Positions 46,292 to 54,986 of a stretch of 64,000 nt of DNA are shown in pieces. The notes under the pieces were generated by a model. It had not been told where the DNA came from and made no database searches. It worked only from the letters and a program-made list of their open reading frames with translations. Source of the stretch: Terasakiella pusilla DSM 6293 (lineage in GTDB: Bacteria; Pseudomonadota; Alphaproteobacteria; Rhodospirillales; Terasakiellaceae); assembly GCF_000688235.1 (NCBI RefSeq), contig NZ_JHYO01000021.1, positions 1 to 64,000 of the forward strand. Direction: 5' to 3'. Position 1 is the stretch's first letter; every line of letters starts with the position of its first letter. Made by a program: the position numbers and the translations under genes.

Positions 46292-48262
46292 TTACACTCC
46301 CAAAACTGTGTGAAGGTCTTGCAATGTGCCAAGCACATCGCTGCCCATACCGACGGCTTGATCGACACCGTCAAAGTCACCGCGACCCGCCAGATAAACT
46401 TTCTTGGCACCTGCGGCTTTTAAGCCTGTGGCAAAATCGGCTGCCATCGTTTCATATTGATCATCTGCGCCACAAAGCACGCAAACTTCCGCCCCGCTTT
46501 CTTTAAAGGCGGCAACTGCATCATCTGCAGAGGTGAAGCCATTGTTTTGTGTGGCCTGAACGCCGCCTGCTTCAAAGAAGTTTTTCGCAAAAGACGCGCG
46601 CGCCGTATGTTTGGCAATCGCGCCCATGTTGGCGGAGAAAATCTTTGGCAGATGGCCGTTTTTATCTGCGTAAGCGTCAGCCGCATCGCGCAGTTTTTCA
46701 AATCCTTCCGCCAGACGGTGGGCGGGCAGGGCGGTTGTTGTTGCACCGCTGCCTTGCACGCCGAGTGTGGCCATCGTTTTGTCAGAGGCGTTGATCTTGG
46801 CGATCAGAGCCTGATAATCCGGCGCTTTACGTTCGACCTTCGCTTCCAGAATGTTCGGATATTCCGACACGCCCGTAATCGGGTCTTTGCGGGTAGCGAT
46901 GTTTTTCAGACGGGCTTGCCAGGTCTCGGCAATTTGCGCCTGAAGACTGCCATCAGCGATAACAGCCGCCATACCGCCTTTGCCTTCGATCTCTTGGAAG
47001 AGGGACCATGCTTTTGCGGCATATTGTTCCGTCAGGTTTTCAATAAACCAGGACCCACCAGCCGGATCGATGACTTTATTCAGATAGCTTTCTTCTTGCA
47101 GGACGATCTGTGTATTGCGCGCAATGCGGCGGGCAAAATCGTCTGCAACGCCACAATGGTGGTCAAACGGCAGGACCGTAATTGCATCTGCCCCACCGAT
47201 GGCGCCCGCAAAACAAGTCGCGGTCACGCGCAGCATGTTTACCCACGGATCACGTTTAGACAGGGCGCGGGCTGCAGTGGCGGCATGCATCTGCATGGCC
47301 TGTGCCTCTTCTGACCCGCCAGACGCTTTGACGATTTGGCCCCAGAGGAAACGGGCGGCGCGCAGTTTGGCGATGCCGGTAAAGATGTCTGCGCCATTGG
47401 CAAAACTAAAGACGATTTGTTTGGCGGCGTCATCAACACTTAGGCCCGCCTCTGTCATAGCGCGCAGGTAAGCGACACCCGTTGCCATGGCGATGGCAAG
47501 GTCTTGGGTTTCCGTGGCACCGGCCCCGTAATAGGCGCTGGTGTCAACTTTAACCGCTGTGACATGCGGGTAGGTGGCGGCTGTGTCTTTGGCAAGGGCT
47601 GCCATGTCTTTTACGGCGTCTTCTACGGATTGGGGCAGGCTGCCGGTTGCAGCAAAGACACCTAGCGGATCAGCGTTGAACGCGCCCATGGCTTTTTCTG
47701 CCGGGATGTTTTTATCCGCCCACAGCTCGATCAGCATTTGGGCAGCGGCTGAACTTTGCGCGCCGGCTTCAAGGGAAACACCCGCGAGGTCGAGCAAAAC
47801 ACCTTCCAATACGTCTGCCAAATCTTCTTTGGAATAGATCATGATGCCACCACGACCGGCAAGGTCAGGCGCATCTGCCCCTGTTTTGCCAGCGCGCGCA
47901 GCTTCGTCAAATTGCAGGATCAAAGAGGTAACGCCGCGCTCCAGATCATCAAGGATTTGATCGTTGGCAGCGGATTTATCGGCATTGGCATGGACCTGAC
48001 GGATATCCCAACCATCAAGGGTGCGTCCGCCAGCGCTATTGCCGCGCGTAAACGGGGCAGAGCCGGGGAAACCGGATGGGTTTTTGTCCGCGTTCCAATC
48101 GTCTTTTGTATAAAGAGGCTGAATGTCGATCCCGTCGTAGGTCTTGACCACCATTTTCTTCTCAAACGGTGCCCCTTTAAGAATTTTATCTAAAGAGTCT
48201 TTCCAGTCTTCAAACGAAGTCTGCGGAAACTCGGCAGCCAGTGCCAAACGTTCATCGCTCAT
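46292..48262 (-). CDS. mutA: Methylmalonyl-CoA mutase, small subunit
   Basis: A 656-residue paralogue of MutB that forms the heterodimer with it. The barrel and the C-terminal Rossmann-like domain are both present, but the cobalamin motif DxHxxG is degenerate ([10 protein letters not shown] in the corresponding region), as is usual for the non-catalytic small subunit. First gene of the group mutA - mutB - meaB. No epimerase or propionyl-CoA carboxylase gene is in the window. Confidence 0.93.
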   Translation of the reverse strand: MSDERLALAAEFPQTSFEDWKDSLDKILKGAPFEKKMVVKTYDGIDIQPLYTKDDWNADKNPSGFPGSAPFTRGNSAGGRTLDGWDIRQVHANADKSAANDQILDDLERGVTSLILQFDEAARAGKTGADAPDLAGRGGIMIYSKEDLADVLEGVLLDLAGVSLEAGAQSSAAAQMLIELWADKNIPAEKAMGAFNADPLGVFAATGSLPQSVEDAVKDMAALAKDTAATYPHVTAVKVDTSAYYGAGATETQDLAIAMATGVAYLRAMTEAGLSVDDAAKQIVFSFANGADIFTGIAKLRAARFLWGQIVKASGGSEEAQAMQMHAATAARALSKRDPWVNMLRVTATCFAGAIGGADAITVLPFDHHCGVADDFARRIARNTQIVLQEESYLNKVIDPAGGSWFIENLTEQYAAKAWSLFQEIEGKGGMAAVIADGSLQAQIAETWQARLKNIATRKDPITGVSEYPNILEAKVERKAPDYQALIAKINASDKTMATLGVQGSGATTTALPAHRLAEGFEKLRDAADAYADKNGHLPKIFSANMGAIAKHTARASFAKNFFEAGGVQATQNNGFTSADDAVAAFKESGAEVCVLCGADDQYETMAADFATGLKAAGAKKVYLAGRGDFDGVDQAVGMGSDVLGTLQDLHTVLGV

Positions 48263-48586
48263 GTTGTCCCCTTCGCGATTACAGCTTTATAAAAAAATAA
48301 ATGCGCATTACGATACCGATTTACCACATTGATCCCCCAATGGCTATAGGGGATTAGATGCAAAGCAGCATTTTTTCAGATGCAGGTTATATAATATGAT
48401 AGTTAGTTACGCAAGCGGCGCGTCTACTGTAATTTTATTTCGGTCAAGCGCGTGCCATAAATATTGAAGATAGCAAAGCAATGAGTTGACGCATTTTTTG
48501 TAGGATGACCTGCTTTGTGTGCAGGGCGTATGAAAAAAAAGACCATAAGTGATATATAGCCCCTTAAACTCGATCATTTCTGACAC
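48263..48586. other. AT-rich intergenic region upstream of mutA
   Basis: 324 bases with no credible gene. It holds the probable mutA promoter and a short inverted repeat ATCCCC (48332-48337) / GGGGAT (48349-48354). Base composition is visibly AT-richer than the flanking mut genes, and it continues into the AT-rich binding-protein gene. Confidence 0.5.
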
Positions 48587-49399
48587 CTAATTTTCAAAAT
48601 AGGTATGAGACAGCTTGTCTGTGATGCCAGAGTGCTCAAGATGGGCTAACATTTGCTGGAAACGGTAAGCCGTAGAGTCAGTTTTTAATCGAACGGGAAA
48701 ATTATTTGGACTAATAGCTATTGAGCTATCAAAGTCTGGATTAGGTTCTTCTTGATAGTGACGGGATTTTCTAGAAAATCCGACTAAGAATGGTTCTTTT
48801 TCCCCGCAACAGTTCATATGAAAACGCATTGTATCTTTGGACGGGTGATCTTTTAGATAAAACTTCAAGTTTACATAATGATCCATGAAAAAGTCAGCAT
48901 GTCCGGCCAGCAACATTTTAAAGGTAGTGTCATAAGTAAGCTCAGGCACTTTATGTACGATAAAGCCATATTTCTGTGCATTGACTTCAGGCCCACCCAA
49001 GGGGCGCAAAAAGACTTTGCCGCGGATATCTTCGAGGGAATGTACTTCAGGCATGTCTTTAAGGCTGAGGCCTACCATTTGTGTATAGAGGCCGTTTTTG
49101 AAGAAAAAGGCATACTCGCTTCGTGGTTTTGTAAAAGTGAAGCCGGGGTAAAAGTCGATCTCTCCATTGAGGATTGCCAAAAGAATGCGTTTTTTGGGCA
49201 AACGAACTATTTCCAACGTACAGCCAATCTTATTTGCCGCCAAGCTATATAGGTCGTTGTAGATTCCTGAATTGTTTGGAGCCGCTTCGATATAGGGAGG
49301 GCGAGAAGTCGTGCGATACCCCATGATGAGCGTGCAGGCATAGATATCTCGCCCAAAGCAAATGCAACAGATTGAGAAGAGAAGGATGCTCCACTTCAT
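48587..49399 (-). CDS. Orphan periplasmic solute-binding protein, SBP family 3-like
   Basis: A 270-residue secreted protein with a signal peptide (KWSILLFSICCICFG) and the two-lobe fold of family 3 (amino acid-type) binding proteins. Supporting segments are GIYNDLYSLAANKIGCTLE, ILNGEIDFYPGF and the domain-crossing LEDIRGKVFLRPLGG. I use the ATG at 49399 with AAGG before it; six more residues are possible. There is no adjacent ABC permease or ATPase, so it is an orphan, perhaps a chemotaxis or sensor ligand-binding protein. Its sequence is AT-richer than its neighbours and it sits beside a transposase remnant, suggesting acquisition. Confidence 0.78.
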   Translation of the reverse strand: MKWSILLFSICCICFGRDIYACTLIMGYRTTSRPPYIEAAPNNSGIYNDLYSLAANKIGCTLEIVRLPKKRILLAILNGEIDFYPGFTFTKPRSEYAFFFKNGLYTQMVGLSLKDMPEVHSLEDIRGKVFLRPLGGPEVNAQKYGFIVHKVPELTYDTTFKMLLAGHADFFMDHYVNLKFYLKDHPSKDTMRFHMNCCGEKEPFLVGFSRKSRHYQEEPNPDFDSSIAISPNNFPVRLKTDSTAYRFQQMLAHLEHSGITDKLSHTYFEN

Positions 49400-49571
49400 G
49401 GATTTGCCTTTACACAATATCTAAATTTTTACTGACGCAGACATCTTATCTAATGTGGAGATTGTACCATGATTTCGATTGTTTCCAAAATTCTAATATT
49501 GAAGTCATGCGCACTTCTCGTTGAGGTCTTTGTGATTTAATGGAACATGTCAAAATAAACGTGGATCACCC

Positions 49572-49770
49572 CAGATTGAACTTGAGATGGTCGCTTTAGA
49601 TAGTCTCGTTCCTTAATTGATATGTATATCGATTTCAGTTTTATGTATGACAAGGTCGCGCATCTGTCTTGCGCCGACAATGGTAGGCCCGCTCTTGATC
49701 CGACGATGTTGTTCAAAGCCTTACTGGTCGGCTAAGTATTTGGTTTCGATCTGAGGGTTAATTGCCGTCA
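49572..49770 (+). pseudogene. IS1182-type transposase N-terminal remnant
   Basis: The plus strand reads MVALDSLVP (from 49587), a stop, and in another frame YIDFSFMYDKVAHL then CADNGRPALDPTMLFKALLVG, a TAA where Tyr is expected, and VFGFDL. This is the N-terminal (DUF772-like) part of IS1182/IS5-type transposases. Frameshift, nonsense codon and the missing DDE core make it dead. With the binding-protein gene next to it, this marks a small, once mobile patch between mutA and phoH. Confidence 0.72.
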
Positions 49771-49775
49771 CGGCA

Positions 49776-49812
49776 CAAAAAAGAACCGCGAAAGATTGCG
49801 GTTCTTTTTAAA
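49776..49812. terminator. Bidirectional intrinsic terminator downstream of phoH
   Basis: AAGAACCGC (49781-49789) and GCGGTTCTT (49798-49806) form a 9-base perfect stem with an 8-base loop, flanked by an A-run on the left and a T-run on the right. On the minus strand it follows the phoH stop (49830) by about 20 bases and is its terminator. Confidence 0.85.
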
Positions 49813-49829
49813 TCATTGCGCGAGACTGT

Positions 49830-50600
49830 TTAAACGACCGTCAGGATGCTGGCGACAAGCGGGTGGCGCACGATATCACGGTCTTTCAATCTGACGACAG
49901 CGACATCTTCCAGCGTATCCAGTTTTTCCGCTATGTCTTTCAGGCCGGAGATGCCGGGCAGTAGGTCGCTTTGGTCGGGGTCGCCCGTCAGGACCATGGT
50001 GGCGTTCCAGCCCAGACGGGTGATGAGCATCTTAATTTGGGTGTAGGTGCAGTTTTGGGCTTCATCAATCACAACAAAGGCATTGTTGAGGGTACGCCCG
50101 CGCATGTATCCGACCGGGGCAAGTTCGATGGTGCCGTTGCTCATTAGCTGTTTAAGGCGACGGTTGCCTAAACGGTCGGTGAGTGCATCATATAAAGGGC
50201 GCAGGTAAGGGGCGAGCTTTTCTTCCATATCACCGGGCAGATAGCCAATGCTTTCGCCAGCTTCCACAGCAGGGCGCGACAGCACGATGCGTTCGATCTT
50301 GCCTGCATCAAGGGCTTCAACGGCTTTGGCAACGGCAAGGTAGGTTTTGCCGGTGCCTGCGGGGCCAAGGGCAACGACCATGTGGCGTTCGTCAATCGCT
50401 TGCATCAACTGGGCTTGATTGTCACTTCGCGGGCGAACGTTTTTGACGTATTTCTGTTCGCGCTGGGGTTCTGGGGTGGTGTGACTGGCAATGGGGTCCC
50501 ATGCTTTTTTGGACATTTCTTCCTCACGTTGATGGTCATCGAAAAACAGGGCTCTAACATCAGCATCAATTTTTGCAGATTTGCGTGCGCGTTTAGCCAT
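49830..50600 (-). CDS. phoH: PhoH-like ATPase, short form
   Basis: A 256-residue PhoH-family P-loop ATPase. Walker A is ALGPAGTGKTYLA, Walker B is AFVVIDEAQN, and VLTGDPDQSDL follows. It is the short stand-alone form, not the YbeZ type found with ybeY. Family members are ATP-dependent, possibly RNA helicase-like. I start at the ATG at 50600 with GGAGAGG before it; the frame upstream runs through a terminator and a structured leader and is rejected as coding. It is probably monocistronic with its own terminator. Confidence 0.88.
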   Translation of the reverse strand: MAKRARKSAKIDADVRALFFDDHQREEEMSKKAWDPIASHTTPEPQREQKYVKNVRPRSDNQAQLMQAIDERHMVVALGPAGTGKTYLAVAKAVEALDAGKIERIVLSRPAVEAGESIGYLPGDMEEKLAPYLRPLYDALTDRLGNRRLKQLMSNGTIELAPVGYMRGRTLNNAFVVIDEAQNCTYTQIKMLITRLGWNATMVLTGDPDQSDLLPGISGLKDIAEKLDTLEDVAVVRLKDRDIVRHPLVASILTVV

Positions 50601-50630
50601 GGGCCTCTCCTTGAGTGTAAACATGCCAAT

Positions 50631-50659
50631 AAAAAAGCCCCCACACGGACGGTGGAGGC
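50631..50659 (-). terminator. Terminator-like hairpin 31 bases before the phoH start codon
   Basis: On the minus strand GCCTCCAC pairs with GTGGGGGC (7 of 8 positions) around a 7-base loop, followed directly by six Us (complement of 50631-50636). It precedes the phoH ribosome-binding site, so it either attenuates phoH or ends a small RNA encoded upstream. Confidence 0.6.
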
Positions 50660-50880
50660 AGTGGCACATCATTGGTAGTTTCTGTGGTGAAACGGAAAAG
50701 TCGAGACGGCGGCGTTGACAAAACCAACCCCGTATCGGGCGGGGCGCTTTGTCTTTTTGCGAAGGCCTGCAACCTGAGAAGCTGCATGCTGCATCTCCCA
50801 TCTTGTCTCGAATATGACAAAGAGTCTAACCTGCGACTCGACTGATTTCCAGCGGTTTTTTAGCTTGTCAAAAAACGATA
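50660..50880 (-). ncRNA. Structured leader or small RNA upstream of phoH
   Basis: About 220 bases on the minus strand between a TTGACA-like element (near 50865) and the terminator at 50631-50659. A strong two-part helix, GACAAA with TTTGTC and CCCCG with CGGGG, spans 50717-50753, and GCATGC-type local pairing lies near 50785. The protein frame across it has no family match. I could not assign it to a known riboswitch or RNA class from memory. The limits are approximate. Confidence 0.4.
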
Positions 50881-50963
50881 ATAAATAGAGTCACTTATTC
50901 TTTCGGATAGTCTATACTCTGGTGTAACAGTATGAAATCAAGCGTGCAAAGCGAGGTTCTTTC

Positions 50964-51476
50964 ATGAAAAAAATACTTGCCGGTCTGGCGTCTTTAATCG
51001 GAGTTGCTGCCTGTGGTCAGGATGCCCCTTATGGCAGTAACGTCAATTTTTCAGCGCGGGAATCCACCAACAGCTACTTTTTCACCGCAACCTCACGCGG
51101 TCCTTTGTTTGTGGATGTGCGCGGCGCTTATCCCGGTTTTGTCGCTGAAGAAGTAACAGATAATATCCTTCGTGCGATGGAACGTGGCATGCAGACCCGC
51201 CCGTTTAAAGCAACCAATCGAATGGAAGAGGCCCATTCACCGGATTATCGGGTTTACTGGCTGATCTCCCCACCCAAAAACTTTAACGCCAACCGTTTGT
51301 GCAAAGGCGAAATACCGGACTCGGTGCCGCAGGATAAGCCGACCTTTATGATCGTCTTCTGTGTCGGCGATGAGGTCTATCGCAACATGTCCGGTTGGGT
51401 GCAAAAGGATGTGGATGCGGGATCGGAGACCTTCAGCAAATTTGTCGGCGTGGTTACGCGCGATTTATTTAAGTAA
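50964..51476 (+). CDS. Lipoprotein of unknown function
   Basis: A 170-residue putative lipoprotein: signal peptide MKKILAGLASLIGVAAC with a lipobox ending at Cys17, then a small soluble domain with two further Cys (around LCKGEI and VFCVGDE) that could form a disulfide. I recognise no family. Context gives little: it is divergent from the phoH leader and precedes yggT by 95 bases. A TATACT at 50913-50918 is a plausible -10 element. Confidence 0.75.
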   Translation: MKKILAGLASLIGVAACGQDAPYGSNVNFSARESTNSYFFTATSRGPLFVDVRGAYPGFVAEEVTDNILRAMERGMQTRPFKATNRMEEAHSPDYRVYWLISPPKNFNANRLCKGEIPDSVPQDKPTFMIVFCVGDEVYRNMSGWVQKDVDAGSETFSKFVGVVTRDLFK

Positions 51477-51571
51477 GAGGGGGTGTTAAGCGGTTATGGA
51501 CCTTGCGCGACGGGCGTGTGCGGTATAGGTTCTTGGCAATAGTTTAACATTCTCTACGCGAAGGCTTCGGT

Positions 51572-51871
51572 ATGGACGTACTTTTGATCCCCGTCTTTCA
51601 GGTTATTTTGGCAATCCTGAAAATCTATGAATTTGTCGTGATTGCCGCGGTGATTATGAGCTGGTTGTTCCACTTCAATATCATCAATTACAGCAACCAG
51701 TTTGTGCGCATTGTCGCGGATATCGTCTTTAAGTTGACTGAGCCGATCCTGTCGCGCATTCGCAGCTTTATGCCGAGTTTGGGCGGGATTGATATCTCGC
51801 CGATTATTCTCTTGTTGCTGGTCTTCTTCCTTCAAAATGTAATCTATCAGATTATGGCCAAATTGGTTTGA
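51572..51871 (+). CDS. yggT: YggT family membrane protein
   Basis: A 99-residue integral membrane protein with two hydrophobic blocks (ILAILKIYEFVVIAAVIMSW and the C-terminal ISPIILLLLVFFLQNVIYQI) and the family motif TEPILSRIRSFMPSLGGID. YggT proteins are linked to envelope division or osmotic functions; the precise role is unknown. Its stop overlaps the yggU start by one base (TGATG). Confidence 0.88.
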   Translation: MDVLLIPVFQVILAILKIYEFVVIAAVIMSWLFHFNIINYSNQFVRIVADIVFKLTEPILSRIRSFMPSLGGIDISPIILLLLVFFLQNVIYQIMAKLV

Positions 51872-52197
51872 TGGGGCGATTCCCTTTTTCTATGGTTGAA
51901 AATGGGCTTGTCCTATCCGTTCGCCTGACCCCGAAAGCCAAGAAAACTGCGCTAAACGGGGTGATGATTGACGAAGAAGACAAACCCGTTTTAAAAGCCA
52001 GCGTTACAACTGTGCCGGAGAAGGGAAAAGCCAACGCCGCCTTGATCAAACTATTGAGCAAGGAATGGAAGCTGGCAAAGTCCGAGATCGAGATTACCTA
52101 CGGGGAATTGAATCGGCACAAAACACTGTTGTTGAAAGGTGATCCGAACGCTTTGCAACAACGCTTAATGGAATGGATGAAGCAACACAATGTCTGA
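51871..52197 (+). CDS. yggU: DUF167 (YggU) family protein
   Basis: A 108-residue DUF167 protein recognised by the motif [20 protein letters not shown]. The ATG at 51871 overlaps the yggT stop; a TTG one codon earlier is less likely. yggT-yggU-folD is a common alphaproteobacterial order. Function unknown. It overlaps folD by 8 bases. Confidence 0.88.
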   Translation: MGRFPFSMVENGLVLSVRLTPKAKKTALNGVMIDEEDKPVLKASVTTVPEKGKANAALIKLLSKEWKLAKSEIEITYGELNRHKTLLLKGDPNALQQRLMEWMKQHNV

Positions 52198-53086
52198 AGC
52201 TAAAATCATTGACGGAAAAGCGTTTTCCGCAAAAGTACGTGCCCGCGTTGCAAAGCAGGTTCAGGAACTTAAAACATACAACAACCTGACGCCTGGTTTG
52301 GCTGTGGTTCTGGTTGGGGAAGATCCGGCAAGTCAGGTCTATGTGCGCAACAAGGTTAAACAGACCGAAGAGTGCGGCATGAAGTCACTGGAATATCGCC
52401 GTGATCCCGATATTTCTGAACAGGAATTGCTGACACTGGTGCAAAGCCTGAATGAAAATCCGGAAGTGAACGGTATTCTGGTTCAGCTGCCCCTGCCGGA
52501 TCATATCAGCGAAGATAAAGTGATTGCCGCAATCGCACCGGAAAAAGACGTCGATGGCTTCCATGTCATCAACACAGGTCTGTTGGCGACAGGTTCTGCT
52601 GATGCGATGGTACCCTGTACGCCGCTTGGCTGTCTGATGATGCTGAAAGATCATTTTGAAGAGGGGCTATCTGGTAAACGCGCCGTTGTCGTTGGTCGAT
52701 CCAACATCGTAGGTAAGCCCATGAGTGCGCTTTTGTTGAACGAAAGCTGCACCGTGACCACGGTTCATTCACGCACCAAAGATATTGAAGAAGAATGCCG
52801 CCGCGCGGACATTCTGGTCGCTGCTGTGGGGCGCCCAGAAATGATCAAGGCCGATTGGGTCAAGCCGGGCGCTGTGGTGATCGATGTGGGCATCAACCGC
52901 ATTGAAAAAGAAGATGGCAAAACCAAGCTGGTCGGTGACGTTGACTTTGCCGGTGTCTCTGAAGTTGCAGCGGCGATTACGCCGGTGCCGGGCGGGGTTG
53001 GTCCGATGACCATCGCGTGCCTGTTGGCAAACACAGTCACCGCAGCCTGTCGTCAAAACAAGATTGACGAGCCTAAAGTCGATTAA
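52190..53086 (+). CDS. folD: Methylenetetrahydrofolate dehydrogenase / methenyltetrahydrofolate cyclohydrolase
   Basis: A 298-residue bifunctional enzyme that interconverts 5,10-methylene- and 10-formyl-tetrahydrofolate with NADP+. Signatures are the catalytic Tyr-Lys pair in [22 protein letters not shown] and [17 protein letters not shown], ending with [16 protein letters not shown]. It is the last gene of the yggT-yggU-folD group and is followed by a strong terminator. It may also process formyl groups, given the formate dehydrogenase in the same genome. Confidence 0.95.
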   Translation: MSEAKIIDGKAFSAKVRARVAKQVQELKTYNNLTPGLAVVLVGEDPASQVYVRNKVKQTEECGMKSLEYRRDPDISEQELLTLVQSLNENPEVNGILVQLPLPDHISEDKVIAAIAPEKDVDGFHVINTGLLATGSADAMVPCTPLGCLMMLKDHFEEGLSGKRAVVVGRSNIVGKPMSALLLNESCTVTTVHSRTKDIEEECRRADILVAAVGRPEMIKADWVKPGAVVIDVGINRIEKEDGKTKLVGDVDFAGVSEVAAAITPVPGGVGPMTIACLLANTVTAACRQNKIDEPKVD

Positions 53087-53100
53087 GGTTTTACGGATTA

Positions 53101-53138
53101 AAAAAAAGCGGCTTGCCCTGTGGCAGCCGCTTTTTTTA
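53101..53138. terminator. Bidirectional terminator after folD
   Basis: AGCGGCTTGCC and GGCAGCCGCT pair (one extra T bulged) around CTGT, with seven As before and seven Ts after. It serves folD on the plus strand and can serve the Pmp3-type gene on the minus strand. Confidence 0.9.
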
Positions 53139-53144
53139 TAGTCT

Positions 53145-53315
53145 TTAAATACCGCGGTTACTACGAACCACCAGCCAGATCGCGTGGATGGAACCCGGCA
53201 GCACCCCGAACAGGGTCAGCAGGATGTTGAGCCAAAAGTGAAGGCCGATGCCAACTGTCAGGAAAGCCGCAACGGGCGGCAGGAAAAAAGCGATGATAAT
53301 GCGCAGGATATCCAT
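53145..53315 (-). CDS. YqaE/Pmp3 family small membrane protein
   Basis: A 56-residue protein with two membrane helices (IIIAFFLPPVAAFLTVGIG and ILLTLFGVLPGSIHAIWLVV), the Pmp3/YqaE signature of stress-related membrane peptides in bacteria, fungi and plants. An AAAAGGT lies before the ATG at 53315. It shares a 14-base gap with the start of the divergent EndoU gene, so their promoters must overlap each other's coding starts. It ends 7 bases from the folD terminator. Confidence 0.88.
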   Translation of the reverse strand: MDILRIIIAFFLPPVAAFLTVGIGLHFWLNILLTLFGVLPGSIHAIWLVVRSNRGI

Positions 53316-53329
53316 GGGGGACCTTTTGA

Positions 53330-53866
53330 GTGTTTTGTTTTTTCAATAGATCAAGGATAAGCGGTTCCCTGTTGTTCTGGCAAGTGACATTTGTTTTGTT
53401 GTTCGTGCTGGGGGGCGCACAGGCGGCACAGTGGAGCCAGACAGATCCTGCGATCAACCTCACCCATGTGTTTGAGGGCGAGATCAATAAACGGGGCAAA
53501 CCTGTCGGCTTTCATGCGCGCCCGCTTGGTCAAGATCCAGCCCATGCCCGTTTGATCAAACGGTTGTCCGGTCCAAACAATGCTGGTGTCTACACCGGAC
53601 GGGCGGAAATTCAGGACCGTCGATTAAATGAGTGGAAGGCGAAATCCTTTTCCAGCTTCTTCCCGGATCGTTTGACGCGCGCGCAGATCACGGACTATAT
53701 TCTGGTCGCTTTTAAAGACGCTAGGCCCGATAAACGCGGGAAATGGCGCGGCAAAAGCGGGGCGGGCTTTCAGATTGAAGGCTGGCTCTGTCCCAAGGGC
53801 GGTACGAAAACGTGCCCGGATGGGGCGATCAACACGGCCTATCCCATTTACCAGAAAGACAGATGA
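53330..53866 (+). CDS. Secreted EndoU-family nuclease
   Basis: A 178-residue protein, hydrophobic signal sequence (VTFVLLFVLGGAQAAQ) then a bacterial EndoU RNase domain (about 38-178). Supporting residues: His46 in NLTHVFEGEINKRGKPVGFH, His62, the basic block KAKSFSSFFPDRLT and the C-terminal GAINTAYP. Bacterial EndoU domains are usually toxin tips of large polymorphic or contact-dependent inhibition proteins; here the domain stands alone with an export signal. The GTG at 53330 is the outermost start; later in-frame TTG or GTG codons (53373, 53385) could also give a signal peptide. Its stop overlaps the start of a small acidic gene by 4 bases (ATGA). Confidence 0.8.
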   Translation: MFCFFNRSRISGSLLFWQVTFVLLFVLGGAQAAQWSQTDPAINLTHVFEGEINKRGKPVGFHARPLGQDPAHARLIKRLSGPNNAGVYTGRAEIQDRRLNEWKAKSFSSFFPDRLTRAQITDYILVAFKDARPDKRGKWRGKSGAGFQIEGWLCPKGGTKTCPDGAINTAYPIYQKDR

Positions 53867-54156
53867 TGAAATTTTATCGTGATGATGACAATGCCCCGCG
53901 CGCCCAAGCAGAAGGCGAGCTGGCTTTATTGGCAGCCTATCTGGAAAGTGATGTGCAGGACGACAAAGAAGCTGGCATCGAACTTTTGCAGTTTCTGGAG
54001 CGCAAAAAAGGCGAGCGTGTTGGCAATGCCTATTCCATCCGCTTTGAGGAAAAAGAAGTCCTTATCGAAGAATTACATGGCGATCAGTCGGGCAGCATCA
54101 ATCGCAATATCTTTTTCCAAGCCGTGGAAGCGTGGATCGTCTTTGTGGGCGACTAG
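53863..54156 (+). CDS. Small acidic protein coupled to the EndoU nuclease, possible immunity protein
   Basis: A 97-residue soluble protein, strongly acidic (about 21 Asp/Glu against 11 Lys/Arg), with no signal peptide. Tandem ATG codons at 53863 and 53866 overlap the EndoU stop, so the two are translationally coupled. I do not recognise its family; the segments YRDDDNAPRAQAEGELALLA and GNAYSIRFEEKEVLIEEL are the most distinctive. Acid-rich cytosolic partners encoded directly behind nuclease toxins are typically inhibitors, so an immunity role is inferred from position and charge only. Its stop overlaps that of convergent pabC by 4 bases. Confidence 0.7.
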   Translation: MMKFYRDDDNAPRAQAEGELALLAAYLESDVQDDKEAGIELLQFLERKKGERVGNAYSIRFEEKEVLIEELHGDQSGSINRNIFFQAVEAWIVFVGD

Positions 54157-54986
54157 GCCGTTTTCTCGACTTCTTTAATTTTATTTAAAAGTTGATCGCC
54201 CTTGGTTTGCGAGGGGATCGCGCGTCCATCAATCTCAAGGATGGTGCGCAGGCGAAACAGGCTGTTGGTCAAAAAGGCTTCGTCACAGGTCTGGATGATG
54301 TCGGGCGTCAGGCTGGTTTCCTGCACCGATAGGCCCATTTGGGCTGCGACGGACAGGACGGTTTTACGCATCACACCGGGCAGCGCACCATCTTCAACTG
54401 ACGGGGTGAGAAGGTTTTTCCCTTGGAGGAAAAAGATATTGCTGATGCTACCTTCCGCAATCTTGCCGGTGGTGTTGAGCATTAACGCTTCATCCGCGCC
54501 CGCTTCCTTGGCTTCCTGCATGGCGAGGATATTATCCATATAACACAGGCTTTTGATCCGGCTGGTCGGGCTTTTTTCGTTGCGACATAGCGAAACGGTT
54601 TTCACCTTGGCGGCAGGGAAATGGTCCGGCGCTTCGCTGGCGCTGATCAGCATGTGGGGGCAAATGTCTAGCGGCGGCAGGATCCCGCGGGGCCCGCTAC
54701 CGCGCGTGACGGTTAGGCGCAGGGCCGCGCGTTTGTTGGTTAGGCGGTTTGCGATCAGGACGTCATGGATGGCAGCGGTAATCTCTGCGCGTGTATAGCG
54801 AAGCGGTGTTTTTAAAAAGGCGGCTGTGTCTTCCAGACGGTCCATATGGTCGTTAAACCGGATGACCTGCCCATCACGTGCCGCCATGGTTTCAAAAAAA
54901 CCGTCCCCTAGCAAAAAACCGCGATCAGTTGCGGGGATGGATACGCCGCCAAGGGGCAGAAGTGCGCCGTCAAACCATGCAATCAT
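54153..54986 (-). CDS. pabC: 4-amino-4-deoxychorismate lyase (class IV aminotransferase fold)
   Basis: A 277-residue PLP enzyme that releases pyruvate from aminodeoxychorismate to give p-aminobenzoate. It shows ATDRGFLLGDGFFETM, the Schiff-base Lys145 in SRIKSLCYMDN and GSISNIFF. Fold-type IV also includes D-amino acid and branched-chain aminotransferases, but the position directly after pabA settles the role. It begins next to the pabA stop with no gap. Confidence 0.9.
   Translation of the reverse strand: MIAWFDGALLPLGGVSIPATDRGFLLGDGFFETMAARDGQVIRFNDHMDRLEDTAAFLKTPLRYTRAEITAAIHDVLIANRLTNKRAALRLTVTRGSGPRGILPPLDICPHMLISASEAPDHFPAAKVKTVSLCRNEKSPTSRIKSLCYMDNILAMQEAKEAGADEALMLNTTGKIAEGSISNIFFLQGKNLLTPSVEDGALPGVMRKTVLSVAAQMGLSVQETSLTPDIIQTCDEAFLTNSLFRLRTILEIDGRAIPSQTKGDQLLNKIKEVEKTA

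Noticed and set aside
50600-50801. N-terminal extension of PhoH by 67 residues
   Set aside because: It crosses a terminator-like hairpin and a structured region, has no family similarity, and the ATG at 50600 has a good ribosome-binding site.
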